Shown here in pieces: positions 25,391-33,689 of a DNA stretch of 37,008 nt. The first letter of the stretch is position 1, and the number at the start of each line of letters is the position of its first letter. Both the position numbers and the translations under genes were made by a program. The notes beneath the pieces were generated by a model. It was not told the DNA's origin. It made no database searches and saw only the letters and a list, made by a program, of their open reading frames with translations. Source of the DNA: Gammaproteobacteria bacterium (GTDB lineage: Bacteria > Pseudomonadota > Gammaproteobacteria > Steroidobacterales > Steroidobacteraceae); the NCBI GenBank assembly GCA_025357835.1, contig JANYLM010000010.1, forward strand, positions 1 through 37,008, in the 5' to 3' direction.

Positions 25391-27796
25391 TCAATTCATG
25401 CGTATGAGCACTCCGGCCCAGATGCCCCGCGGTGCCGCGGGCGACACTGCATTCTCATGGGTCCAATCGCTCAGGTCGAACCGAAACGAGCCGTTCGGGT
25501 TGAACGAATTGCCGGTTAGGAACCCAGCCGTGGAATATTCCTTGTTGAAGAGATTGACGAGGCGCGCGAAGACTTCGACATCTTTCGTGACATGAAAGGT
25601 GCCGTGAACATTGACGACCGCGTAACCGGGAATCCGGCCCGTCGCTTCAATGAACGCTCCCTCGCCATTGGTGCCTCCGGCCTGATTGGCGTTGTTTTCG
25701 TTGCCGTGAAGGAATGAACCCGAGACCAGAAGTACATTGCCGCCGATGTTCCACCGCTTGTAGAGTTCATAGTCGAGTACCAGCCGTCCGGTATGCCGTG
25801 GAATCAGCGGAATCCGGTCTCCCGGGCGAACCGTGATCTTGCCGTTGGCATCCGCGGTACTGTTGGATTCGGCATTGACCGCAAAGCTCGACTGAAAAGT
25901 GGCATCGACATAGCTGTAGTTCAGGTGCCAGCTCAAGCCGCCCTGCTTGCCGCCCAGCGCCAAGTCCAACCCTTGGCGGCGAGTACTGCCGACATTATCG
26001 AAATAGCCTTGATTGGTGCTTGCGGAGACAAACTGAATGTCATTGCCATTGATGGTGTGAAACACGTCTGCGCTCCACACCAGGCGCTGATCGGGCAGGG
26101 TGCCCCGAATGCCCGCTTCCACTGTTCGCGCGGCCACCTGCTTCAGATCCGGATCGCCCGCGAAGGCATTGGGCAGGCCGCAAGGTGCAGCGGGATTGGC
26201 GCAGCCCAATTCAATCACCGTCGGTGCTCGGCTCGCCTCGTTATAGTTGGCATAGAAGGTCAAGGCGTCTGTCGGCGTCACAGTGAATCCAAAAGCCGGA
26301 TTGAGGCGGCTGAACGTGTGATCCCCGGTCAGCGGGCTTGCCTCGTCGAATCCGGAACCTAAATCGCCCACGTCCGTATCCACGCTGTAACCGTTGAGGG
26401 TCTCGGTGTTTCTGTTGTAACGGAGCGAGGCCGTGAAATGCAGCAGTTTGGACGGTGAGAGAGTGTCGGTCAGATACACGCCAAGGATCTTGTTACTGCC
26501 GCCGAGAGCAATGACCGTTGCATCGTTGAGCGGATTGGCGTCGGGAATGAGTGTCCTATTGGGCGCCAACATCCCGTATTGAAACTTCTGCGCATACGTA
26601 TCTCGAGAATCGTCGTAGTCAGCGCCGATGATGGCCTGGTTCTTCATGCCGAATACGTCTTGCGAATCCGTCCCCTGCACGCCAAAGCCGGCCGTGCGTT
26701 GAATCAAACGGGATAGAGCATCTTGGCCGTTAGCACAAAAGGCGATTGTGGCCCGATTCCTCGGCGGCACGTTGCAGTCGATCGGTGGCCCGCTGTAAGT
26801 GCCCGCAAGATAGCTGCCGTTGATGTTGCCGTTGCCGCCCTCCGTGGCCAGGCGGCGATAGTAGGCATCACCGGACAGCAGTAAATGATCCGTCAGGAAC
26901 TGCGTGCCGGTGAGGTTCACGAAGTGGAGATCATTATGGATGAAGTCAGGCGTGTAGCTCGCTTCGCGCCGGAAGTTCAGCATACTCAATGGAGCGGCAC
27001 CGTTACCGGATAGGCTGGTATGCGCGTAGGTATAGCTCAGGTCTATGTCGCTTCTGTCATTTTGCCAGCCCACCTTGCCGAAACCTTGGGTTACCCGTGT
27101 CGGCGACATATCGCGCCAGCCGGTCTCGTCGAAGTAGCTGCCGGTGAGAAAGTAATCAAGTGGGCCCGACTCCCCACCCGTCTCCCCGCGAAAAGAGCTT
27201 CGCCCGAAGGAGCCGCCGGAGGCATCGAGTTCCGTGCCCGGATTGTCGTGGCCGCTCTTGGTGTGGACCGACAGCGCTCCGCCCAAGGTGTTGAGCCCGA
27301 ATACCGGGTTGGACCCTGACATGAGTGTGACCGTGGAGATGGCCGATTCCGGGATCAAATCCCAGTTGACGGTGTCGCCGAAGGACTCGTTCACGCGCAC
27401 TCCATCCACGTACACCGAAAGGCCTTCTGGGGTGCCGAGCAGCGGCGAGGCGGTAAAGCCGTGGTAATTGATGTCCAGTTGAAACGGATTGGCGGCGCTC
27501 TCGCCGACGCTTATGCCGCTGAAGTTATTGTTTAGATAGTCCGCGAGATCCAGGGTCTGCTGGCGCTGCAAGCCTACGCTATCGGTGCTTTGCACATTGG
27601 CAGGCATTTGATTCATGGGGAGGCCCAGCCCCGGGTGCGGGGCGTTACCGATCACCAGGACCTGCGGAAGCTCTTGCGCGGCGGCTGGGTTGCCGGAGTT
27701 CGCCGAAATCTCCGCGTCGGCTGCCATGACCGGCGGCGCCGGGTGCATGCAGTAAATCAAGGCGTACACGGTCAGAAACCTCGCGGAACGCGCCAA
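25391..27796 (-). CDS. TonB-dependent outer-membrane receptor
   Basis: An 801-residue receptor with an N-terminal signal peptide (cleavage near VMAADA). A plug domain of about 55-175 contains VDGVRVNESFGDTVNWDLIPESAI and VFGLNTLGGALSV-type features. A 22-strand beta-barrel follows, with the C-terminal segments NLFNKEYSTAG and GSFRFD. The plug and barrel order suits siderophore, vitamin or carbohydrate uptake, but nothing identifies the ligand, and no TonB, ExbB or ABC partners are adjacent. The protein ends GVLIRMN and lacks the usual final aromatic residue. TTG 27796 is taken as start because AGGGAGAAG stands just before it; ATG 27748 would cut into the signal peptide. An operator-like dyad sits in the promoter region. 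Confidence 0.95.
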   Translation of the reverse strand: MARSARFLTVYALIYCMHPAPPVMAADAEISANSGNPAAAQELPQVLVIGNAPHPGLGLPMNQMPANVQSTDSVGLQRQQTLDLADYLNNNFSGISVGESAANPFQLDINYHGFTASPLLGTPEGLSVYVDGVRVNESFGDTVNWDLIPESAISTVTLMSGSNPVFGLNTLGGALSVHTKSGHDNPGTELDASGGSFGRSSFRGETGGESGPLDYFLTGSYFDETGWRDMSPTRVTQGFGKVGWQNDRSDIDLSYTYAHTSLSGNGAAPLSMLNFRREASYTPDFIHNDLHFVNLTGTQFLTDHLLLSGDAYYRRLATEGGNGNINGSYLAGTYSGPPIDCNVPPRNRATIAFCANGQDALSRLIQRTAGFGVQGTDSQDVFGMKNQAIIGADYDDSRDTYAQKFQYGMLAPNRTLIPDANPLNDATVIALGGSNKILGVYLTDTLSPSKLLHFTASLRYNRNTETLNGYSVDTDVGDLGSGFDEASPLTGDHTFSRLNPAFGFTVTPTDALTFYANYNEASRAPTVIELGCANPAAPCGLPNAFAGDPDLKQVAARTVEAGIRGTLPDQRLVWSADVFHTINGNDIQFVSASTNQGYFDNVGSTRRQGLDLALGGKQGGLSWHLNYSYVDATFQSSFAVNAESNSTADANGKITVRPGDRIPLIPRHTGRLVLDYELYKRWNIGGNVLLVSGSFLHGNENNANQAGGTNGEGAFIEATGRIPGYAVVNVHGTFHVTKDVEVFARLVNLFNKEYSTAGFLTGNSFNPNGSFRFDLSDWTHENAVSPAAPRGIWAGVLIRMN

Positions 27797-27850
27797 TCGC
27801 TTCTCCCTCTGGTTTTTCGAATGGGCACTCGGAATCCGGCGTCGACATTA

Positions 27851-27867
27851 TGAGCGCAAAGCGCTCA
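27851..27867 (-). promoter_or_regulatory. 17-bp dyad TGAGCGCAAAGCGCTCA next to a CATAAT -10 box
   Basis: A perfect 7-bp inverted repeat with a 3-base centre. On the minus strand it lies immediately upstream of CATAAT, a -10 candidate for the TonB-dependent receptor gene, so a bound protein would occupy the -35/-10 spacer and repress. CCCCT and AGGGG arms nearby on the radical SAM side (about 27868-27888) may form a second hairpin. Confidence 0.5.
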
Positions 27868-27937
27868 CCCCTATACAGTGTTGAGGGGCTGCGGGTACTG
27901 GATTTACCCTGGCCCGGTTGACGCGTAGAGTTTCGCC

Positions 27938-29026
27938 ATGGCGCGAAATTTCATGGGTCACCAAGTATTCAAAGGCCGGGGTGCCGCCTCGAATCCTGCG
28001 GTGCGGTTCGACGCCATGACGCGCGAACCAACGCATGACGGTTGGTATGAAGATGAAATTGTCGAGCACATTAGCGAGACGGTCCTGCCCGACCGTGCGC
28101 GCAGCGTAATCACCAGTAATAATTCTCCCGATGTTGGATTTGACCGATCGATCAATCCGTATCGCGGCTGCAGCCATGGCTGTGTGTATTGTTTTGCCCG
28201 TCCGACCCACGCCTACCTGGGCCTCTCGCCGGGTCTGGACTTTGAAACCAAGCTGTTCTACAAGGCTGACGCGGTCAAAATTCTCGAGGCAGAGCTAGCG
28301 AAGCCGAAATACGTCTGCAAACCCATTGCGTTGGGCATCAACACCGATGGCTATCAGCCGCTGGAAAAGCGCCTGGAAATTACCCGCGGCATTCTTGCCG
28401 TACTGGCTCGCTGCCGGCACCCGGTCACCATCGTCACCAAAGGTGCGCTCATCGTGCGCGACATGGATTTGCTTGCCGATCTGGCCAAGGACCGATTGGT
28501 GTCGGTGATGATCAGTATTACCTCGCTGAGCAGCGACATCAAACGCACACTGGAGCCGCGGGCAGCCTCGCCGCAAGCGCGCTTGCGCGTCATCCGACAA
28601 TTGACTCAGGCGGGAATTCCCGTGGGGGTGTTGATCGCGCCCGTGATCCCCGCCATTACGGATCACGAAATCGAAGACATTCTCGCGGCCGCCAAGGACG
28701 CGGGAGGCAGCAGCGCCGCTTATGTCCTACTGCGGCTGCCTCACGAAGTGAAAATCCTATTTCGCGAGTGGCTAGGGGTGCATTATCCGGACCGCGCCAA
28801 ACACGTGATGTCGCTGATCAACCAAGCGCGCGGCGGCAAGGACTACGACTCCGAATTTGGGCAGCGCATGAGCGGCACCGGGCCTTATGCGGAGTTGCTG
28901 CGTACGCGATTCGAACTGGCACGGCGCAAATGCGGCTTCGATTCCGCGCGCGAGCGGTACGATCTGACCACGGCCTTGTTCCGGCCGCCGGCACCCGATC
29001 AAGTGCAATTGACGCTGGGCCTCTAG
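27938..29026 (+). CDS. PA0069-family radical SAM protein
   Basis: A 362-residue radical S-adenosylmethionine enzyme. The cluster motif CSHGCVYC places Cys78, Cys82 and Cys85 on a 4Fe-4S cluster. NPYRGCSHGCVYCFARPTH is the hallmark of the PA0069/Rv2578c group, which is distantly related to spore photoproduct lyase. The LGINTDGYQPLEKRLEITR block and the C-terminal TGPYAELLRTRFELA follow in the usual order. The physiological reaction of the group is not known. ATG 27938 fits the family; it is divergent from the TonB-dependent receptor gene and upstream of dusA, from which a 211-bp gap separates it. Confidence 0.93.
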   Translation: MARNFMGHQVFKGRGAASNPAVRFDAMTREPTHDGWYEDEIVEHISETVLPDRARSVITSNNSPDVGFDRSINPYRGCSHGCVYCFARPTHAYLGLSPGLDFETKLFYKADAVKILEAELAKPKYVCKPIALGINTDGYQPLEKRLEITRGILAVLARCRHPVTIVTKGALIVRDMDLLADLAKDRLVSVMISITSLSSDIKRTLEPRAASPQARLRVIRQLTQAGIPVGVLIAPVIPAITDHEIEDILAAAKDAGGSSAAYVLLRLPHEVKILFREWLGVHYPDRAKHVMSLINQARGGKDYDSEFGQRMSGTGPYAELLRTRFELARRKCGFDSARERYDLTTALFRPPAPDQVQLTLGL

Positions 29027-29237
29027 ATCTGGCGGATCTGTCGGCACTGCTCAACGCGCGCGATTTCCACATCTCGGTGCAGGTGGGTGAGCCCGGCGAC
29101 TACGTCATGAACGTTGGTTTGTTGCTCGTTAGTCCCTTGGGATTGCGGTGGTTTACGTGCATTCGGAGCAACAATGCTAAATTACTGCCTGGATCGGTAG
29201 CGTATCCGAGCGTTTTAGCAACATAATTCTCAGCGAA
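29027..29237. other. 211-bp intergenic region before dusA
   Basis: No conserved coding frame was recognised. CATAAT at 29222-29227 is a -10 candidate ten bases before the dusA ATG, again without a ribosome-binding site between. Confidence 0.4.
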
Positions 29238-30224
29238 ATGAAGAACTTAGATAGACGTCTTAACGTAGCGCCTATGATGGATTGGACCGACTGCCACTGT
29301 CGGTACGTGCACCGTCTATTCGCGCCGCACGCCTTGCTGTACACGGAAATGATCGTGTCCACGGCCCTGGTGCGCGGCGACGCGCGCCGCTTGCTGGAGC
29401 ACAGCCCGGCCGAGCACCCGGTCGCATTGCAATTGGGCGGCTGCGATCCGAAGGAATTGGCGGTGGCGGCACGCATCGGGGCGGCCGCGGGTTTCGCGGA
29501 GATCAATCTCAACGTGGGCTGTCCCAGCGACCGGGTCAAAAATGGCTCTTTCGGCGCATGCCTCATGCTCAAACCCGCGCTGGTGGCAGATTGCGTGCGG
29601 GCGCTGAAAGATGCGACCCCATTGCCGGTCACCGTCAAATGCCGCATCGGCATCGATGATCGCGACGACTATGAGTTTTTTAGCGGTTTCGTCGATGCGA
29701 TCGCAGGTCTCGGCATAGCGGCGCTCATCGTTCACGCGCGCGCGGCCATCCTGGGCGGGCTGTCACCCAAGGAGAATCGTGAGATTCCACCGCTGAAGTA
29801 TGACTACGTGCACAAGCTCAAACAGGAGCGCCCGGAGTTACTCGTGGTATTGAACGGCGGGCTGACCCAGATGGCGGAAATCCGCCAGCATGTGGCGGCG
29901 GGACTCGACGGCGTTATGCTCGGCCGTGCCGCCTACCATCGTCCGGCGCTGCTGGCCGAATTGGAGCGGGACATGATCGATCCGGCTTGGGCGGTGCCCG
30001 AGCCGCCAGAGATTATCGAGCGGGTGGTTTCCTACGCCAAGGTGTGCGCACGGCGGGGTATACGACTGCACTCGATCACGCGGCACATGCATGGTTTGAT
30101 GGCTGGTCGCGAGGGTGCGCGTGCCTGGCGGCGGTTCCTTTCGGAGGTTGCCGCGCGCCCCGAGGCGGTGCCGGAGACGCTATATTCGGCGCTGCCGATA
30201 CTGAATCAGGGGATTGCCGCGTAA
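29238..30224 (+). CDS. dusA: tRNA-dihydrouridine(20/20a) synthase DusA
   Basis: A 328-residue FMN enzyme (E. coli 330) that reduces uridine 20/20a in the tRNA D-loop with NADPH. LNVAPMMDWTD at the N-terminus and NVGCPSDRVKNGSFGACLM are characteristic of DusA; Cys108 is the expected proton donor. KCRIGIDDRDDYE and HARAAILGGLSPKENREIP (the DusA-type loop), and LNGGL and GVMLGRAAY for flavin phosphate binding, all appear in order. ATG 29238 begins just before the conserved N-terminus. The cyclase gene follows 43 bp later. Confidence 0.97.
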   Translation: MKNLDRRLNVAPMMDWTDCHCRYVHRLFAPHALLYTEMIVSTALVRGDARRLLEHSPAEHPVALQLGGCDPKELAVAARIGAAAGFAEINLNVGCPSDRVKNGSFGACLMLKPALVADCVRALKDATPLPVTVKCRIGIDDRDDYEFFSGFVDAIAGLGIAALIVHARAAILGGLSPKENREIPPLKYDYVHKLKQERPELLVVLNGGLTQMAEIRQHVAAGLDGVMLGRAAYHRPALLAELERDMIDPAWAVPEPPEIIERVVSYAKVCARRGIRLHSITRHMHGLMAGREGARAWRRFLSEVAARPEAVPETLYSALPILNQGIAA

Positions 30225-30253
30225 ACGGCTTAAGGCGGCGGTGACAGAATAAG

Positions 30254-30259
30254 TATAAT
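30254..30259 (+). promoter_or_regulatory. Consensus TATAAT 8 bases before the cyclase ATG
   Basis: TATAAT at 30254-30259 leaves 8 bases to ATG 30268, with no Shine-Dalgarno sequence, fitting a leaderless transcript. The -35 region is not convincing. Confidence 0.45.
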
Positions 30260-30267
30260 GGCTTGAA

Positions 30268-31179
30268 ATGGGCAAAGAAATAGAACTCGCCATCGTATTC
30301 GCCGACGTGGTCGGCAGCACCAAGCTGTATGAACTTCTGGGAGACCTGCGCGCCAGGGACATGGTCGGTATCTGCATCGACGTGATGCGGGCGGCCACCG
30401 ACCAGAATCACGGGACGGTGATCAAGACCATGGGGGATGAGGTCATGTCGACCTTCCCGACCGCCGATGATGCGCTCAATGCCGCCGCACAGATGCAGAA
30501 ACAGATCGTGCTGCACCCCCAGCTCAAAGTCGACGAACAAGTCGTCGCCATTCGCATCGGCTGCAACTTCGGGCCGGTGATGCTGGAGAACCGCGATATC
30601 TTCGGCTCCGCGGTCCACACGGCGAACCGCATGACCAGCCAGGCCAAGGCCGGGCAGATCATCACTACGGCGACCATGGTCGAACATCTGTCGAGCGATT
30701 GGCGCGCCTCGGTGCGGCAAATCGACATTGCCACCTTGAAAGGACGCAGCAGCGAAGTGGCCTTGTTCGAGGTGCTATGGCAGACCGAGGACATCACCAG
30801 CATGGTGCCCGCGATCGCCATTACTTCGCGTGAGCGTGAACGGGCGAATAAAACCCAGCGCCTGCGCCTGCGTTACCTGGGACAGGAAGTCCTGGTGGAC
30901 GATGGCCGCGCCAACATCACCATCGGCCGCGCTGAAGAGAACGATCTGGTCGTGAAAGGCAACCTGATTTCGCGCCTGCATGCCCGCGTGGAGATCAACC
31001 GCAATAAATTCATGCTGATCGATCAGAGCACGAACGGCACCTTCGTGCTCGGCAAGGACGGCGAAGAGGCCTTCGTACGCCGCGATTCCATGCAGATACG
31101 CGGCGAGGGGCTAATCGGTCTGGGCAAGGCGCCGGACAGCAATTCCTCCCAGGTGATTCGCTACGCCTGCGAGGAGTGA
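30268..31179 (+). CDS. Class III adenylate/guanylate cyclase domain fused to an FHA domain
   Basis: A 303-residue soluble protein. The N-terminal domain (about 5-165) is a class III nucleotidyl cyclase with metal aspartates Asp13 (FADVVGST) and Asp57 (KTMGDEVM). Lys53 and Asp110 are the pair that usually select ATP, and Arg121 is a transition-state residue. The position of the second transition-state residue, normally Asn, is His117 (DIFGSAVHTANRM). The C-terminal FHA domain (about 200-295) shows ITIGRAEENDLVV, SRLHARVE and DQSTNGTFV and should bind phosphothreonine peptides. The arrangement suggests cAMP production tied to a Ser/Thr kinase signal; whether the enzyme is active is uncertain. 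Its 3' end overlaps pckG by 19 bp on the opposite strand. Confidence 0.93.
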   Translation: MGKEIELAIVFADVVGSTKLYELLGDLRARDMVGICIDVMRAATDQNHGTVIKTMGDEVMSTFPTADDALNAAAQMQKQIVLHPQLKVDEQVVAIRIGCNFGPVMLENRDIFGSAVHTANRMTSQAKAGQIITTATMVEHLSSDWRASVRQIDIATLKGRSSEVALFEVLWQTEDITSMVPAIAITSRERERANKTQRLRLRYLGQEVLVDDGRANITIGRAEENDLVVKGNLISRLHARVEINRNKFMLIDQSTNGTFVLGKDGEEAFVRRDSMQIRGEGLIGLGKAPDSNSSQVIRYACEE

Positions 31180-32945
31180 ACCCGCGCCAGCGCGTTCTCC
31201 AGTTCCGCCTTCAATGCCTGCGGCACCCGCCCGCCGAATTCGCTCAAGTACTTCTCTATGCCGGCGAATTCGTCGCGCCACAGCTTGGGGCTGACGGCCA
31301 GCAGCTCATCGAGCGCACCCGGCGCGATGTCGAGGCCCTGCAGATCCAAGTCGGTGGAGTTCGGCAGATGGCCGATCGCCGTCTCGCGCGCTTTTCCGGT
31401 GCCCTTGCATCGATCGATGACCCAGCGCAACACTCGCATGTTCTCGCCGAAACCCGGCCAGAGAAACTTGCCTGCAGCGTTCTGGCGGAACCAATTGACG
31501 TGGAAGATCTGCGGCGGCGATTTGAGCTTGGCGCCGACATCGATCCAATGCGACCAATAGTCGCCGAAGTTGTAGCCGGCGAATGGTTTCATGGCCATGG
31601 GATCGCGGCGTACGACACCGATGGCGTCGGTGGCGGCGGCCGTCGTTTCCGAAGCGACGCCGGCACCCACGAGTACTCCATGCAGCCAATTGCGGGCTTG
31701 ATACACGAGGGGCGCCAGCGTGCGGCGTCGCCCGCCGAATATGATGGCGGAAATAGGTACCCCGCCCGGCGCGTCGGCCAGCTTTGAATAGCTGGGATTC
31801 TGCGTGGCCGCGACGGTGAACCGCGAATTGGCATGCGCCGCGGGTCCATTCACCGGATCGTAGGGCCGTCCCTGCCAGTCCGTCACCGGCGTGCCCTCCG
31901 TCAAACCTTCCCACCACGGTTGATTGTCGGCGGTGAGCCCGACATTGGTGAATATGGTGTCGTGACGAATCATGTTGTAGGCGTTACGATTGGTCTTGGC
32001 ATTGGTGCCCGGAACGACGCCAAAATAGCCCGATTCAGGATTGATGGCGTATAGCCGGCCATCCTTGCCAGGATGCAGCCAAGCGATGTCGTCGCCCACC
32101 GTCCAGACTTTCCAGCCCTGGTAGCTGGCAGGAGGGATCAACATGGCCAAATTGGTCTTGCCGCAGGCGGAGGGGAACGCACAGGCGAGATAGTGAATTT
32201 CCCCTTCGGGATTCTCGATGCCGACGATGAGCATGTGCTCAGCCAGCCAGCCTTCGGTGCGTGCCTGCCAGCTGGCGATGCGCAAGGCATGACACTTTTT
32301 ACCGAGCAGTGCATTGCCGCCGTAACCCGATCCGAAACTCTTGATCGAGAGCTCTTCGGGGAAATGCATGATAAAGCGGCGCTTGGGATCCAAATCCCCG
32401 GTGGAATGCAGCCCCCTCACGAACTTGCCGTCAAGGGTGATGCGCTCGAGTGCGGTGCGCCCCATGCGGGTCATGAGCTGCATATTGAGGACCACGTACG
32501 CGCTGTCGGTGATTTCGACGCCGCATCGAGAGAAGGGCGAGTCGATCGGCCCCATGCAATAAGGCACGACGTATAGAGTGCGTCCCTTCATGCAGCCTGC
32601 AAACAGGGCATCCATTTGGGCATGGGCCTGCGCCGGATCGATCCAGTGGTTATTCGGGCCCGCATCTTCCTTGTTGCGGGTACACACGTAGGTCAGGTGC
32701 TCCACGCGCGCCACGTCCGACGGATTCGAGCGGGACAGAACACAGCCGGGAAAGCTCTGTGGATTGAGCGGCAGCAGCTCCTTGGCGGCGATCAGTTCGC
32801 GTTGCAGGGCTTGAAACTCAGCCGGGCTGCCATCGCACCAATAGACCAGGTTAGGCAGAGTGAGCTTCGCGACGCTTTCCACCCAGGCCGAAACGTCGCG
32901 GTTCATGGTAGCAAGAGAGGTGACGAGTTGGGGTGCTGTGGCCAT
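31161..32945 (-). CDS. pckG: Phosphoenolpyruvate carboxykinase (GTP)
   Basis: A 594-residue cytosolic gluconeogenic enzyme that converts oxaloacetate and GTP to phosphoenolpyruvate, GDP and CO2. The GTP-type signature FPSACGKTNLAML contains the kinase P-loop with the reactive Cys261. The metal and substrate stretches YYLACAFP-like, VGDDIAWLH and ANSRFTVAATQNP follow, and the length matches the family. The start is ATG 32945, preceded by GAAGGA. The 3' end overlaps the convergent cyclase gene by 19 bp. Many gammaproteobacteria use the ATP-type enzyme; the GTP type occurs in Xanthomonadales and some related lineages, which fits the taxonomic guess. Confidence 0.97.
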   Translation of the reverse strand: MATAPQLVTSLATMNRDVSAWVESVAKLTLPNLVYWCDGSPAEFQALQRELIAAKELLPLNPQSFPGCVLSRSNPSDVARVEHLTYVCTRNKEDAGPNNHWIDPAQAHAQMDALFAGCMKGRTLYVVPYCMGPIDSPFSRCGVEITDSAYVVLNMQLMTRMGRTALERITLDGKFVRGLHSTGDLDPKRRFIMHFPEELSIKSFGSGYGGNALLGKKCHALRIASWQARTEGWLAEHMLIVGIENPEGEIHYLACAFPSACGKTNLAMLIPPASYQGWKVWTVGDDIAWLHPGKDGRLYAINPESGYFGVVPGTNAKTNRNAYNMIRHDTIFTNVGLTADNQPWWEGLTEGTPVTDWQGRPYDPVNGPAAHANSRFTVAATQNPSYSKLADAPGGVPISAIIFGGRRRTLAPLVYQARNWLHGVLVGAGVASETTAAATDAIGVVRRDPMAMKPFAGYNFGDYWSHWIDVGAKLKSPPQIFHVNWFRQNAAGKFLWPGFGENMRVLRWVIDRCKGTGKARETAIGHLPNSTDLDLQGLDIAPGALDELLAVSPKLWRDEFAGIEKYLSEFGGRVPQALKAELENALARVHSSQA

Positions 32946-33033
32946 AGGGGTCCTTCAGAGCAAGCATTATTAGATCCGGAAGGATGACAGATGGCTGGGT
33001 TCGCCGCCAAGTGCGGAAAGTCAGCCCACTGCG

Positions 33034-33045
33034 GACAGCGCTGTC
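33034..33045. promoter_or_regulatory. 12-bp perfect palindrome GACAGCGCTGTC
   Basis: It lies between divergent pckG and the DUF11-like gene. The half-site is next to repeated GCGGA(A/C)AG-like sequence (GTGCGGAAAG about 33011 and CTGCGGACAG about 33030). Function is unknown; it could be an operator for either gene. Confidence 0.35.
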
Positions 33046-33107
33046 AGGCCGGTATCATTGGGGTTGTTGTCCACAATAATTCCGTAAGTAATTGATTCTA
33101 AATGCTT

Positions 33108-33113
33108 TACAAT
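33108..33113 (+). promoter_or_regulatory. TACAAT -10-like box upstream of the DUF11-like gene
   Basis: TACAAT ends 9 bases before ATG 33123, with GAGAC as the only weak ribosome-site candidate. It lies in an A+T-rich stretch that contrasts with the flanking genes. Confidence 0.4.
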
Positions 33114-33122
33114 TGAGACAGC

Positions 33123-33638
33123 ATGAAAACAAATATCTTTGTCACGAGTCTTTGCGGAGCGCTTCTGACGCTGCTGCTAGTGCCGGTAGCCCTGCCCCAA
33201 GTTCCCGCCGGACCCCTCGAGATCAAATCCATTGCCGAAGTGGAGTCGCGAGTGGCGAACCCTAAGACCGCGGCAAGCGGCTCCGCGTCGGTCAAACTCG
33301 TTCCTGCTACCCAAGTAGAGTCGGGGGATCGAGTCATCTACACCCTCGAAGTGCGCAACACCGGCGCGACGGCGGTGGCTGCGCCCAGCGTCGCCTACCC
33401 CATCCCCGAACACATGCGCTACATCGCTGATTCCGCGGTGGGCCCCGGCGCCGAGGTCAGCTATTCGGTGGACGGCGGCCGCAGCTTCGACCGCGCCGAG
33501 AATCTCAAAGTGCAGGGGCCGGAAGGCCGGCTGCGCCCGGCGGTCGCCGCGGATTACAGCGATATTCGCTGGCAACTGAAGAATAGCTTGAGGGCCAATT
33601 CGGTGGCATTTGTGCGTTTTCGTGCACTCGTCAAATAG
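33123..33638 (+). CDS. Secreted DUF11-like repeat-domain protein
   Basis: A 171-residue exported protein. The signal peptide (MKTNIFVTSLCGALLTLLLVPVALP) ends in a region without a lipobox, so the product is probably periplasmic or secreted. The mature part contains the DUF11/conserved-repeat signature: ATQVESGDRVIYTLEVRNTGAT (GD..YT..V.NTG) followed by YPIPEHMRY and YSVDGG. In larger proteins this beta-sandwich appears in tandem as a surface or adhesion spacer; here there is a single copy. Function is unknown. It is divergent from pckG and followed 51 bp later by the yoaA gene. Confidence 0.8.
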   Translation: MKTNIFVTSLCGALLTLLLVPVALPQVPAGPLEIKSIAEVESRVANPKTAASGSASVKLVPATQVESGDRVIYTLEVRNTGATAVAAPSVAYPIPEHMRYIADSAVGPGAEVSYSVDGGRSFDRAENLKVQGPEGRLRPAVAADYSDIRWQLKNSLRANSVAFVRFRALVK

Positions 33639-33689
33639 CCCGGGGCAAAACACCGTAGGCTTAGGCCTGGGTGTGCGCAGTGGCGGCCG

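Noticed and set aside
28768..29226. A plus-strand frame running from the radical SAM gene into the gap before dusA
   Set aside because: Two thirds overlap the radical SAM gene in a wrong frame, and the rest has no conserved sequence or ribosome site.
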